From: Akkermansia muciniphila
Lineage (GTDB): Bacteria > Verrucomicrobiota > Kiritimatiellia > RFP12 > JAAYNR01
Direction: 5' to 3'
Assembly: GCA_945870025.1 (NCBI GenBank)
Contig: CAMBQN010000001.1
Coordinates: 82,223-146,222 of the forward strand
Length of the DNA stretch: 64,000 bases
Part shown: in pieces, positions 16,176 through 24,606 of the stretch
Layout of the letters: the number at the start of each line of letters is the position of its first letter
Position numbering within the stretch: position 1 is the first letter of the stretch
Notes under the pieces: model-generated
The model's input: the letters and a program-made list of their open reading frames with translations, nothing else
Databases searched by the model: none
What the model was told of the DNA's origin: nothing
Position numbers and translations under genes: made by a program

Positions 16176-17309
16176 CTATTTCCAGTCTCGGCGGGTGCGT
16201 CGGGGCGTCGGGGCGGCGGTGGGATGGCAGACGTCGGGCGGCCGGAGCGCGTTGTTCTCTGCGGGGCCGTCGCGCCGGGCGATGCTCGCGACCGCCAGCG
16301 CGGCGGTGGCGAACGCTGCCGTGAGGTTGTAGCCGCCCGTCGGTCCGTCGATATCCATCACTTCGCCCGCGAAATAGAGGCCAGGACATTTGCGCGACTC
16401 CAGGGTGGCGGGGTCGATCTCGTTCAGCGGTACGCCCCCGACGGTGACAATCGCCTCTTTCAGCGGACGCGTCTCGGGGTTGCGCACGCGGACCGTATCG
16501 CGACCGACGGTCCACTCGATCTCGAAGTCACGCAGGTTGCCACGTGCGACGCAGCGGCTGGCGTTATAGGCCGCCGCGCCGCCGACACCCCAGGTCTCGC
16601 AATCCATCTGTCCGTGGCCCTCATAGAGCTTCTGCCCGTTGTGAAAGACACGAAACGTGGCCTGTTCAAAGGTGACCCCGCCATGCGCGTCGATCCATGG
16701 ATGGCGCACCAGGAACCCGATCAATCCAGGCCGGTACGGCTTGAGCGAGTGCCCCAGCGCCTTGGCGAACTTCTGGCCGTCGCCGACCGAGCCGGTTTTG
16801 GGGTAACTCACGCCGCCCGTCGTGATCAGCACCCGACGCGCCAGCACCGAGAAATGCGCGGTCACAACGTGGAAGCCCGTCTCCGCGCGTTCCACACCTT
16901 CGACGGGCGCATTGAGGCAAAGCGCCGTACCGGTGTCGCGCAATGCGTCCGTCAACGCATGCACCACGTCCGAGGCCTGTTCCGAACTCGGGAAAACGCG
17001 GCGGTCAGCCATCTTCTTGAGCGGCACGTGGTGTTGTTGGAACCAATTCTGGACCGCGCTCGGCGGCCAGGCTTCCAGAGCAGGCGCCAGAAAGGCGGCC
17101 ATGGGCTCGCCCAGATCGCGGAGCATCTGTGCCGCCGGGATGTCCTTGGTCAGGTTGCACCGGCCGTTGCCGCACATCAGAACCTTGCGGCCCGGTTTGT
17201 GCTTACGTTCCAAAATCAGCGCACCGAGTCCGCACTCGCCCGCGCGGCACCCCGCGAAGAGGCCTGCGGCACCGCCGCCGACAATGAGCAGAGGGACGGG
17301 TTTGAGCAT
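16176..17309 (-). CDS. NAD(P)/FAD-dependent oxidoreductase, BaiN/YhiN-like (HI0933 family)
   Basis: The protein starts with a dinucleotide-binding motif (LLIVGGGAAGLFAGCRA), then the family marker GRKVLMCGNGRCNLTKD and the later TTGGVSYPKTGSVGDG and PGLYFAGEVMDIDGPTGGYNLTAAFATA, which bind FAD. The start at 17309 follows AAAAGG and lies eight bases after the corA stop. Proteins of this family are flavoproteins of mostly unknown substrate. The C-terminus ends in a short basic tail. Confidence 0.9.
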   Translation of the reverse strand: MLKPVPLLIVGGGAAGLFAGCRAGECGLGALILERKHKPGRKVLMCGNGRCNLTKDIPAAQMLRDLGEPMAAFLAPALEAWPPSAVQNWFQQHHVPLKKMADRRVFPSSEQASDVVHALTDALRDTGTALCLNAPVEGVERAETGFHVVTAHFSVLARRVLITTGGVSYPKTGSVGDGQKFAKALGHSLKPYRPGLIGFLVRHPWIDAHGGVTFEQATFRVFHNGQKLYEGHGQMDCETWGVGGAAAYNASRCVARGNLRDFEIEWTVGRDTVRVRNPETRPLKEAIVTVGGVPLNEIDPATLESRKCPGLYFAGEVMDIDGPTGGYNLTAAFATAALAVASIARRDGPAENNALRPPDVCHPTAAPTPRRTRRDWK

Positions 17310-17316
17310 AGACCTT

Positions 17317-18267
17317 TTATTTGAATGTGGCCCGTCGTTCGACCTGACGCAATACGACATACGTCGACCACCCGAGCAGCAGGAGGCCAGCCATGAAAGC
17401 CCCATAGGCGATCGGCCAGGGGATGCCGTGGGTCATCATCGAGAATTCCGACATTCCTCCCACGCCGGCGATCACGTTGAGCGGCATGAAAACCACGTTG
17501 ATGACCGTGAGGTGCTTCATCAGCACGTTGAGATTGTTGCTCACGATCGACGCGCGCGCGTCCATCAGGCCGGCAAAGACATTGGCGTAAACCTGCGCCT
17601 GCTCGAGACACTGGGCGTTTTCGATGGCCAGATCGTCGACAAACTCGAGCATCTCCGGCGACAGACCGTCCGTTTGGGCGTTCTTGGCATTGGTTTTCAA
17701 GCGCTCGATCACCCGGCCATTGGCGCTGATGGCGTTGACGTAGTACACCAAACTCTTCTCAATGGTGAACATCTGCAGCAACTGGCGGTTTTCCATGGAC
17801 TTGACGAGCTTGGGCTCCAACTCGCTCGCGATGTCGTTGATCACATCAAGATGTGAAAAGAAATGTGCGACGCACGCCGAAAGAATGCGCAGGAACAACA
17901 TCTGAAGATTCTGGACCTTGCTGAACGCGCGTCCTTCGAACAGGGAGATGTCATCGGGCGCGATTATGACCAGCTTGTCTTTGAACAGAAAGATCCCGAC
18001 CGAATTGATGCGAAACAAAAAATTGTCCTTGGCGCTATAGCGCTTGGGATGACGGAAGATCACCGCCAGATGGTTGACATCGAGTTCCACGCGCGGCAGT
18101 TCATCGCGGTCCAAGGCCGACGTCAGGTTGTGCTCGTCGATCTGGAACTGGTTGACCAGCATTGAGCGTTCGGCTTCGGTGGGTTCGACGCACAGCAGCA
18201 CCTGTGCGGGACTGTCATCGTGGATCTCAACCACGCGGCCCTGATCGAGCTTGAAATTGCGAATCAT
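17317..18267 (-). CDS. CorA family divalent cation transporter (variant signature)
   Basis: The protein has the CorA plan: a soluble N-terminal region, long helices (RILSACVAHFFSHLDVINDI), and two C-terminal membrane segments (FMPLNVIAGVGG and AYGAFMAGLLLLGWSTYVV). The selectivity-filter sequence at the end of the first segment reads GGMSEFS where classical CorA has YGMN. This variant is shared by other divergent members of the family, so ion preference may differ. The start at 18267 follows GGAGG. The gene is followed by the BaiN-like gene. Confidence 0.8.
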   Translation of the reverse strand: MIRNFKLDQGRVVEIHDDSPAQVLLCVEPTEAERSMLVNQFQIDEHNLTSALDRDELPRVELDVNHLAVIFRHPKRYSAKDNFLFRINSVGIFLFKDKLVIIAPDDISLFEGRAFSKVQNLQMLFLRILSACVAHFFSHLDVINDIASELEPKLVKSMENRQLLQMFTIEKSLVYYVNAISANGRVIERLKTNAKNAQTDGLSPEMLEFVDDLAIENAQCLEQAQVYANVFAGLMDARASIVSNNLNVLMKHLTVINVVFMPLNVIAGVGGMSEFSMMTHGIPWPIAYGAFMAGLLLLGWSTYVVLRQVERRATFK

Positions 18268-18430
18268 GCACACCTCCAGATTGGACGGGAAAACACGTTC
18301 TGGCCGCTAGGACGGGCCTACGTGGGAACCCGACAAGCGAAATCGTTTTCACGGGCGACAAGGATGCCCAATCAGCCGGGTGATGTCAAGCGCAACGTCC
18401 GAGACAGCAAATAGAATTGTTGGCGAGGGC

Positions 18431-18459
18431 TGGACATTGCTTCCTACTTCTGGCATACT
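18431..18459 (+). promoter_or_regulatory. candidate sigma-70 promoter for the HU gene
   Basis: TGGACA at 18431-18436 and CATACT at 18454-18459 are spaced 17 bp, about 100 nt ahead of the HU start codon. This was judged by eye from consensus similarity only. Confidence 0.4.
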
Positions 18460-18563
18460 GCCCCCCATGACATCGCTACGGTATAACGGTTTGGGTGGTT
18501 TTCAGCAGGCGTGAGCCTGTGCCAGCCAAAAAGCGTTTTGTCATTATTCCTAAAGGAATCACC

Positions 18564-18842
18564 ATGAAGACCAAGAGCGAAATCATTGCAGAGTTGGCTG
18601 AAACGGCTGGTGTCGAGAAGTCGCAGGCAGCGACACTGTTGGAAGCTCTGGTCGCGATGGCGATCAGGGAAGCGACGGATGGGTTCACCATTCCTGGACT
18701 CGGCAAACTCGTCAAGGTGGAGCGCGCCGCCCGGACAGGTCGCAACCCTGCGACGGGCGCATCGATCCAGATTGCAGCCAAAACCGTCCTGAAGTTCAAG
18801 CTCGCCAAGGCGGCCAAAGACGCGATCATGACCCCCGCGTGA
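18564..18842 (+). CDS. HU/IHF family DNA-binding protein
   Basis: The 92-residue protein begins MKTKSEIIAELAETAGVEKSQAATLLEALVAM, the HU helical dimer region, and has the beta-arm signature GLGKLVKVERAARTGRNPATG, matching the family GRNPxTG loop. HU proteins bend DNA and help organise the nucleoid. The start has AAAGGAA eight bases upstream; the longer open frame before it is not supported. A strong hairpin with a T-tract follows at 18951-19025. Confidence 0.9.
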   Translation: MKTKSEIIAELAETAGVEKSQAATLLEALVAMAIREATDGFTIPGLGKLVKVERAARTGRNPATGASIQIAAKTVLKFKLAKAAKDAIMTPA

Positions 18843-18950
18843 TGGGTTGCCGGGAGTTGGAATCGTAGCCGGAATCGACTCCGATCCAGAATCTGGGTTC
18901 GGTGCAGTCAGGCCGTCGGCCTGCGGCCAGATGGAAAGCCGGATTGAGAC

Positions 18951-19025
18951 ATCGTCCTCGTCCTCGTCCTCGTCCTCGAATCGTGAAATCGAGGACGAGG
19001 ACGACGACGAGGACGATTTTTTTTT
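18951..19025 (+). terminator. 28-bp GTCCTC-repeat hairpin with T-tract (element D)
   Basis: The left arm is four GTCCTC units, the loop is about 11 nt, and the right arm is GAGGAC units with one mismatch in 28 bp; nine T follow at 19017-19025. It has the form of a Rho-independent terminator for the HU gene. Its iterated-hexamer arms put it in the same design class as elements A, B and I. Confidence 0.8.
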
Positions 19026-19133
19026 AGCTTACACATTCATTCACAGTCCCTTGCGACCATGACGTCTGAACCTGTCTTCGTTCAGCATGCTAGGGTTCAG
19101 TCCGGTAACGTCCCCTGAACCCACCGCTTGCAC

Positions 19134-19158
19134 AAACCGGAGGTTTGGTAAGCGCCTC
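19134..19158. repeat. CCGCTTGC small hairpin, copy near mraZ
   Basis: The sequence from 19134 reads CCGCTTGCACAAACCGG and returns as AGGTTTGGTAAGCGCCTC. Related copies lie at 20902-20931, 42056-42092, 46883-46916 and as a half at 53766-53784. The inner arm CAAACC/GGTTTG and outer arm CGCTTGC/(G)TAAGCG are shared, so this is a dispersed hairpin family. Confidence 0.75.
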
Positions 19159-19203
19159 TGGAGTGCAAAGATCACCGGCACAATGCGGTGATCGAGTTTC
19201 CAT

Positions 19204-19227
19204 TATCACACTTCGCGAAGTGTGATA
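19204..19227. repeat. 24-nt perfect palindrome, copy 1
   Basis: The palindrome is TATCACACTTCG followed by its exact reverse complement. An identical palindrome lies inside the DUF2339 gene at 32373-32396, where the 4 nt on one side also match in inverted orientation. It could be an operator or a small mobile palindrome. Confidence 0.85.
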
Positions 19228-19325
19228 GCGCGCTAAAATAACCCCCGCGCGCGCGACCAGATCGTGCAACATCTGGTCCATTCAAACCTCTGCTAATTTT
19301 TGGGCATATTTTTTTGGAATTGTTG

Positions 19326-19354
19326 TTGACAGTCGGTGTCAGAAGGTGTTGAAT
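19326..19354 (+). promoter_or_regulatory. candidate sigma-70 promoter for the mraZ cluster
   Basis: A perfect TTGACA at 19326-19331 is followed after 17 bp by TTGAAT at 19349-19354; the mraZ start codon lies 22 nt further on. The extended region contains several TGTTG/GGTGT repeats of the kind that MraZ-bound promoters show in other bacteria, but I cannot identify the operator boxes with confidence. Confidence 0.45.
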
Positions 19355-19375
19355 GGTGTCACAAAAGGTCAATTG

Positions 19376-19849
19376 GTGGAAACAGAAAGCAAAACGTCCC
19401 TTGTGAGCGCCCGCGGTTTATTCGTGGGCCGGTTTGATCATGCCCTCGACCCCAAGCGCCGAATCACGATTCCGGCGACGTGGCGCGAGATCATGGGTCA
19501 TGCCGGGACGGTTTACGTGATTCCCGACCCCTATGTGAAATGTCTCAACTTGTTGCCGGTGGCGGAGATGGACGTGCGGTTGGAAAAACTGCGCCAGAAG
19601 TCGCTATTCGATCCGGGAGCGGGTGAGGCGCTTCGGGTCATTGGCGAAAACTCCGAGCAGTTGCAATGGGATGTCCAGGGGCGCATTCGCATTCGCGACA
19701 GGCTGTTGGCGTTCGCCGACCTCGAAGGCCAGGTGGTGATGATCGGCGCGGTCAACCGGGTTCAATTGTGGTCGCCGAATCTGCGACCCGAGGATGCCAC
19801 GGTCGATCAGGGCCGGCTGGCGATGGCGGTGCAACAGGTTTCGTTTTAA
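19376..19849 (+). CDS. mraZ: transcriptional regulator MraZ
   Basis: MraZ is the first gene of the division and cell-wall cluster and represses it. The protein has two SpoVT/AbrB-like repeats, the first containing GRFDHALDPKRRITIPATWRE and the second QWDVQGRIRIRDRLLAFADL. The GTG at 19376 follows AAAGGTC and gives a family-like length of 157; an in-frame TTG 30 nt upstream is less likely. It is followed by rsmH, as in most bacteria. Confidence 0.85.
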   Translation: METESKTSLVSARGLFVGRFDHALDPKRRITIPATWREIMGHAGTVYVIPDPYVKCLNLLPVAEMDVRLEKLRQKSLFDPGAGEALRVIGENSEQLQWDVQGRIRIRDRLLAFADLEGQVVMIGAVNRVQLWSPNLRPEDATVDQGRLAMAVQQVSF

Positions 19850-19861
19850 CGGAGGCCGACG

Positions 19862-20884
19862 GTGCATGTGTCGGTGATGGTAGCCGAGGTGTTGGAACTG
19901 CTGGCGGTGCGGCCCGGCGGACGGTATGTCGACGGGACGCTCGGGGGAGGCGGCCATGCGGCCGAAATCCTCGCGCGCGCCGGAGCGGAGGGATCCCTGC
20001 TGGGGATCGACCGCGACCCTGAGGCTCTGGAGCGGGCGGCGGCGCGGCTTTCGGGTGTGACGGGCCGCCACGTGCTGGCCCACGGCGACCATGGCGAGGT
20101 GGCGCGGTTGGCGCGGGAGCATGGATTTGGAGACGTCGACGGCATCCTCCTCGATCTGGGGGTGTCGTCGGACCAGATCGACACGCCGGGCCGGGGATTC
20201 AGTTTTCAGGCGGACGGCCCGCTGGACATGCGGATGGATCCGACCGCAGGCGTGACGGCAGCCCATCTGGTGGCGACGCTGGACGTCTCCGGGCTGGCCG
20301 GGCTGTTTCGCCGCTTGGGCGAGGAGCCGCAGGCGTTGCGGGTGGCCAAGGCGGTCGTGCGCGCCCGGGAGGCGGGGGCGATCGTGACGACGGGACGGCT
20401 GGCGGAAATTGTCAGCGCGGCGCTCGGCGGACGCCGCGGCAGCGGGAAGCATCCGGCGACACGGGTGTTTCAAGCGTTGCGGATGGCGGTCAACCGCGAA
20501 TTGGAGGAGCTGGAGCAGGCGCTGGAGGACGGGTTGCGGTTGCTCGCGCCCGACGGTCGGTTGGTGGTGATTACGTTTGAGAGTCTCACGGATCGGATCG
20601 TGAAGCAGCGGTTTGTGGCGCATGCGGGCCGGCAGGTGTCGCTGCAGCAGGGCGGCGCGCGCTGGGAGGGAGATCTGCCGGCAGTGGAATTGCTGACCCG
20701 TCGTCCGCGAACGGCGGGCGATGACGAGGTGTCCCGCAATCCGCGGGCCCGCTCCGCAAATGTGCGGGCGGTGCGCCGGCTGCGGCCGGAAGAAGAGGCG
20801 AATGTAAAGGGTAGCGGAGTGTTCAGGTGTCAGGTTTCGGGTGTCAGGAAGAACCACACGATGTTGCGTCTTCCTGAAACCTGA
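19862..20884 (+). CDS. rsmH: 16S rRNA (cytosine-1402-N4) methyltransferase RsmH
   Basis: RsmH methylates C1402 of 16S rRNA. The 340 residues carry the SAM-binding GGRYVDGTLGGGGHAAEIL, IDRDPEAL, the family motif GILLDLGVSSDQIDTPGRGFS, and near the end RNPRARSANVRAVRRL. The GTG start follows GGAGG. The normal protein would end about EEEANVK. The last 24 or so residues (GVFRCQVSGVRKNHTML onwards) are encoded by the 88-nt repeat that begins at 20814, so the repeat has supplied a new C-terminus and stop codon. Confidence 0.93.
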   Translation: MHVSVMVAEVLELLAVRPGGRYVDGTLGGGGHAAEILARAGAEGSLLGIDRDPEALERAAARLSGVTGRHVLAHGDHGEVARLAREHGFGDVDGILLDLGVSSDQIDTPGRGFSFQADGPLDMRMDPTAGVTAAHLVATLDVSGLAGLFRRLGEEPQALRVAKAVVRAREAGAIVTTGRLAEIVSAALGGRRGSGKHPATRVFQALRMAVNRELEELEQALEDGLRLLAPDGRLVVITFESLTDRIVKQRFVAHAGRQVSLQQGGARWEGDLPAVELLTRRPRTAGDDEVSRNPRARSANVRAVRRLRPEEEANVKGSGVFRCQVSGVRKNHTMLRLPET

Positions 20885-20901
20885 ACACTGAAACCTGAAA
20901 C
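20814..20901. repeat. 88-nt iterated-heptamer element E (identical inverted copy at 46801-46888)
   Basis: The left arm is heptamers like GTTCAGG TGTCAGG TTTCGGG TGTCAGG; the right arm is TTCCTGA AACCTGA ACACTGA AACCTGA, able to pair. All 88 nt are identical, in reverse orientation, to 46801-46888 about 26 kb away. It overlaps the 3' end of rsmH. A CCGCTTGC-type small hairpin follows directly. Confidence 0.95.
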
Positions 20902-20931
20902 CGGCGCTTGCAGGGGTTTTGCAAGCGCCTC
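20902..20931. repeat. CCGCTTGC small hairpin beside element E
   Basis: CGGCGCTTGC pairs with GCAAGCGCCTC across an AGGGGTTTT loop. It is a member of the small hairpin family also found at 19134, 42056 and 46883. Confidence 0.75.
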
Positions 20932-20985
20932 AAGCGATAAACAGAGTTTGAAAAAAACGGATACACGTAAAGGGGAGGTGCAGCC

Positions 20986-21366
20986 ATGATGAGAAAAAAT
21001 CGCAAGCACCGTGTTCACGGGCGGATCGTTTCGGTCCACGCCGTCGGGTTGTCTGTGCTCGTCGTGTTCGTGCTGGTGGGTTATCTGGCGATGGACAATC
21101 GGTGTGGCGCGCGCGGCCAGTTGATCAAGGATCTCGAGCGACGTTATGCGTCACTCGAGAATGAGCGGATTCGCGAGGAGGCGAAATGGAATGCGATGAA
21201 GACGCCTGACGCGATGAATCAGCATCTGCTCCGGCACGGCCTCAGCATGACCTATGCCCGTCCCGATCAGATCATCCGCATGCCCCGTTCGGATTCGGCT
21301 GTTGCCCTGGTGGCCGAGTATCAGGAGCGTGAACGTTCGGCCCGGGTGTCGCGGCGTACGCCGTAA
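20986..21366 (+). CDS. FtsL-like cell division protein
   Basis: The 126-residue protein has a short basic cytoplasmic N-terminus, one membrane helix (VGLSVLVVFVLVGYLAM) and a periplasmic coiled-coil-like region (GQLIKDLERRYASLENERIREEAKWNAM). This shape and its place between rsmH and the division transpeptidase are those of FtsL, which bridges the FtsQB and FtsWI parts of the divisome. Sequence conservation in FtsL is low, so the name rests mainly on synteny. GGGGAGG lies nine bases upstream. Confidence 0.7.
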   Translation: MMRKNRKHRVHGRIVSVHAVGLSVLVVFVLVGYLAMDNRCGARGQLIKDLERRYASLENERIREEAKWNAMKTPDAMNQHLLRHGLSMTYARPDQIIRMPRSDSAVALVAEYQERERSARVSRRTP

Positions 21367-21388
21367 ATTCACGCAAGGGAGGCACCCC

Positions 21389-23086
21389 ATGAATCGGGGC
21401 GACAAACAGCGGATACTGTTCGCCGTCTTCATGCTTTCCGTGTTTCTCGCGTGGATCACGTTTCGCCTGTGCGAACTCCACCTGGGAAACTATTCGGGAA
21501 AGATCGAATCGCGTAATTTTCAGCAGGAGCTGGTGGCTCTGCGCGGGACGATCTACGATTGCAACGGCACGCAGAACCCGCTGGCCATCAGCCTGCCGGG
21601 ACGCTTGGTGTTCGTGGATCCCAAGATGGTCAACGCCAAGCACGACAAGCTGGTGATCGCCGAGCGTCTCGCCAAGGCGTTGAACCTGGATGTTGACGCG
21701 ATTCTGCTGGATCTCAACCGCACCGACTCGCGCTTCATCCGTCTCGCCGTCAGCACCGACGACGCCGTATTCGATCTGATCGCCGACAAGAAGACGATGA
21801 GCGGCGTCGGCGCGCAACCCCAGACCATTCGCAGCTATCCGCAGGGCCGACGAATGGCTCACGTCGTCGGCTTCATCAATGCCGAGGCGATCGGCAGCGC
21901 GGGCATTGAGCAGAGCCACCACGCGGACATGATCGGCACATCAGGCTTCATCTCGGGCGAGGTCAATGCCAATCGTGTCGAAATCTTCGGTCGGCGCACG
22001 CAGAACGTTCCGCCCGTGCATGGCGCGAGCGTGCACCTGACGCTGGACAACAACATCCAGTATTTTGTCGAGCGGGGGTTGCGCGAGGCGTTGGAGACGA
22101 GCGGGGGTGATGCCGCATGGGCCGTCGTGCAACGGGTGGCGACAGGCGAAATCCTGGCCATGATCTCGCTGCCCGATTATGACCCCAATCAGTACAACCG
22201 GGAAAACGAGCTGGTCAAACGGAACTCCGCGATCGGCGTCAACTACGAACCGGGTTCGACCATGAAATCGATGATTGTCGCGGCGGCCCTGAATGAGCGA
22301 ATCATCACGCCATCGACGATCATCGACGCCGAGTCGGGGATGTGGGTCTACGCCGGAAAGATACTCAATGACCACGTGCGCGGGCTGGTCGATGTGGCAA
22401 CCGTCATTAAGAAATCGAGCAACATCGGCGCGGCCAAGATCGCGCTCATGCTCGGGAATAAACGCATGGAGGCCTATTTGCGCGGATTCGGATTCGGCCG
22501 CAAACTCGGCATCGACCTGCCCGGAGAGGAAAACGGCATTCTGTCGCCGTCCAAGAAGTGGGCCATGATCTCGCCGACCCGCATTGCCATTGGACAGGGG
22601 GTTGCGGTCACGTCCGTCCAAATGCTGAACGCCTATTGCACCATTGCCAATGGCGGGCATCTGATGCAGCCCTATGTTGTCAAACAGGTCGTGTCGAGCT
22701 CGGGCGAGACCCTGTATCAGGGTAAGCCGAGAATGATCGGACGCCCCATTCGGCCTGAGACGGCGGCGACGATGCGCCAACTGCTGACCGGCGTGACCGA
22801 ATTGGGAGGGACGGCCCGCCGGGCGGCTGTTGAAAATTACACGATTGCGGGTAAGACCGGCACGGCGCAGATGTCGGTTCCGGGCGGCTATTCCAGCACA
22901 GACTACTGGGCGTCATTCGTCGGATTCTGCCCCGCCGAGACCCCCGAGTTCGGCATGATCATCGTGATCCAACGGCCGAGACAGATCCACACCGGCGGCG
23001 CCGTGGCGGCGCCGGCGTTCGGTCGGATTGCAGAGGAAATCGCCCATTATCTCGAAATACCGGCCGACAACATGGCGGTTCCGTAG
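21389..23086 (+). CDS. ftsI: division peptidoglycan transpeptidase (FtsI/PBP class B)
   Basis: The enzyme cross-links septal peptidoglycan. After an N-terminal membrane helix (ILFAVFMLSVFLAWITFRL) come the dimerisation region and the transpeptidase domain with all three active-site motifs: STMK in NYEPGSTMKSM, SSN in VIKKSSNIGAAK and KTG in IAGKTGTAQMS. The ATG at 21389 follows GGGAGG; the longer open frame upstream overlaps ftsL and is unsupported. The 565-residue length is normal. No C-terminal PASTA domain is seen. Confidence 0.93.
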   Translation: MNRGDKQRILFAVFMLSVFLAWITFRLCELHLGNYSGKIESRNFQQELVALRGTIYDCNGTQNPLAISLPGRLVFVDPKMVNAKHDKLVIAERLAKALNLDVDAILLDLNRTDSRFIRLAVSTDDAVFDLIADKKTMSGVGAQPQTIRSYPQGRRMAHVVGFINAEAIGSAGIEQSHHADMIGTSGFISGEVNANRVEIFGRRTQNVPPVHGASVHLTLDNNIQYFVERGLREALETSGGDAAWAVVQRVATGEILAMISLPDYDPNQYNRENELVKRNSAIGVNYEPGSTMKSMIVAAALNERIITPSTIIDAESGMWVYAGKILNDHVRGLVDVATVIKKSSNIGAAKIALMLGNKRMEAYLRGFGFGRKLGIDLPGEENGILSPSKKWAMISPTRIAIGQGVAVTSVQMLNAYCTIANGGHLMQPYVVKQVVSSSGETLYQGKPRMIGRPIRPETAATMRQLLTGVTELGGTARRAAVENYTIAGKTGTAQMSVPGGYSSTDYWASFVGFCPAETPEFGMIIVIQRPRQIHTGGAVAAPAFGRIAEEIAHYLEIPADNMAVP

Positions 23087-23107
23087 GCGCGAAAGGCAGG
23101 GAGCGAA

Positions 23108-24604
23108 ATGACGGTTTTGGAATTGACGCAGGGACTCGAGGTGCGTGCCTGCACGGGGCCGGTCGCGACAACGGTCGTAACCGGGGTGCAGTGCGACTCG
23201 CGCCTGATCCGCCCCGGCGATCTGTTCGTGGCCGTTCACGGCACGCGTGCCCACGGGCTGCGGTTTGTGGACGATGCCTGCGCGCGCGGTGCGGCTGCGG
23301 TCGTCGCCACCACGCCGCCCAGCCGGTCAGATGTGCCGTGGGTCGAATTGGTTGGAGGGGATTCCGAGGCGCATGCGGCGCTGGTCCGCCTGGCCGGTGC
23401 GGTGAACGGCCATCCGTCTCGGCGTCTGCAGGTGTACGCCGTGACCGGAACCAACGGCAAGACCACCACCGTCGGGTTGCTCCGCGACATGCTCGAGGCC
23501 GACGGCCGCAGCGCCGGGCTGATCTCCACAGTGGACGTCGCGTATCCCGACCACCGCCACGATGCTGACTGTACCACGCCCGGCATCTGCGCCCTGCAAC
23601 GATGCCTGCGGGATATGGCCGATGCGGGCTGCACCGCCGTGGCGATGGAGGCGTCGTCGCACGCGCTTGCGCAAGGCCGCACCGATGGCACCCGCTTTCA
23701 CGCGGTCGCCTTCACGAACCTCACCCAGGACCACCTCGACTATCATGGCTCCATGACGTCCTATTTTGAGGCCAAGCGACGGCTGTTCGTTAGCGCTGCC
23801 GAAACGCGCCCCGGCTCATCCGCCGTGATCAATACCGATGACGCCTACGGGGCGCAACTGGCGCAAGAGGCCGCCGCCGCCGGGCTGACCGTCGTGCCCT
23901 ATGGATTGCTCGGCGGGCAGCCCCTGCGCGCCGAAGCCGTGACCGGCACCGCCGACGGGACCGCGTTTGTCTTGTGCACGGCCGCCGGCCGCGTGCCAAT
24001 CACCAGCGGATTGTCGGGCCGCTACAACGTGATGAACATGTTGTGTGCGGCCGGGCTGGCGCTGGCGGGCGGGGTTCCGCTGGCGGTCGTGGCGCGCACG
24101 CTGAGCGAGGCGCGGCCGCGGTGGGGACGGCTGGAACGGGTGCCGACCGCGCTACCGTGCCGAATCTTTGTTGACTATGCCCATACCGCCGATGCGCTGG
24201 CGAATGTGCTTGCCACGTTGCGCGAGGTAACGCCGGGAAAATTGATCGTGGTCTTTGGTTGCGGTGGCGACCGCGACCGCGAAAAACGGCCGATGATGGG
24301 ACAGGCGTGCGCGTCACAGGCGGACCGGCTGGTGATCACCTCCGACAATCCGCGCACCGAAGATCCGGCGGCGATCATTCGCGACATCGTGATCGGGCTC
24401 CCCCCGGGCACGCCCTACGAGGTCGTGCCGGACCGGTTGGAGGCGATCACGCGAGCGCTTCGCAGCGCGGGCGCCGACGACGTGGTGCTGATCGCGGGCA
24501 AGGGGCATGAGGCCGTTCAGATCTTTGCGGATCGGACGATCCCGTTCGACGATCGGGACGTGGTGAGGGAAATTGGGCATCGACTAGCGGAAACGGAATC
24601 TTGA
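23108..24604 (+). CDS. murE: UDP-MurNAc-tripeptide synthetase MurE
   Basis: MurE adds the third amino acid to the peptidoglycan precursor. It has the ATP loop TGTNGKTTTVGLL, AMEASSHALAQGRTDG, the FTNLTQDHLDYHGSM block and FVDYAHTADALANVLATLRE. The substrate loop reads SDNPRTEDP; DNPR there is the known marker for meso-diaminopimelate, which fits a Gram-negative wall. The ribosome-binding site is AGGGAG. The gene is co-transcribed with ftsI and murF. Confidence 0.95.
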   Translation: MTVLELTQGLEVRACTGPVATTVVTGVQCDSRLIRPGDLFVAVHGTRAHGLRFVDDACARGAAAVVATTPPSRSDVPWVELVGGDSEAHAALVRLAGAVNGHPSRRLQVYAVTGTNGKTTTVGLLRDMLEADGRSAGLISTVDVAYPDHRHDADCTTPGICALQRCLRDMADAGCTAVAMEASSHALAQGRTDGTRFHAVAFTNLTQDHLDYHGSMTSYFEAKRRLFVSAAETRPGSSAVINTDDAYGAQLAQEAAAAGLTVVPYGLLGGQPLRAEAVTGTADGTAFVLCTAAGRVPITSGLSGRYNVMNMLCAAGLALAGGVPLAVVARTLSEARPRWGRLERVPTALPCRIFVDYAHTADALANVLATLREVTPGKLIVVFGCGGDRDREKRPMMGQACASQADRLVITSDNPRTEDPAAIIRDIVIGLPPGTPYEVVPDRLEAITRALRSAGADDVVLIAGKGHEAVQIFADRTIPFDDRDVVREIGHRLAETES

Positions 24605-24606
24605 GC

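Larger units (their letters stand above)
18843..19375. other. gene-free stretch between HU and mraZ
   Basis: Holds, in order: decayed GGAATC/GACTCC hexamers at about 18860-18895, the element D terminator, a short GGGTTCAG...CTGAACCC inverted repeat at about 19093-19132, the CCGCTTGC hairpin at 19134-19158, the 24-nt palindrome at 19204-19227 and the candidate mraZ promoter. No coding frame with support was seen. Confidence 0.8.

Noticed and set aside
19204..19227. Palindrome considered as a CRP-type operator
   Set aside because: The half sites are TCACA...TGTGA in the wrong order and with wrong spacing compared with TGTGA-N6-TCACA.
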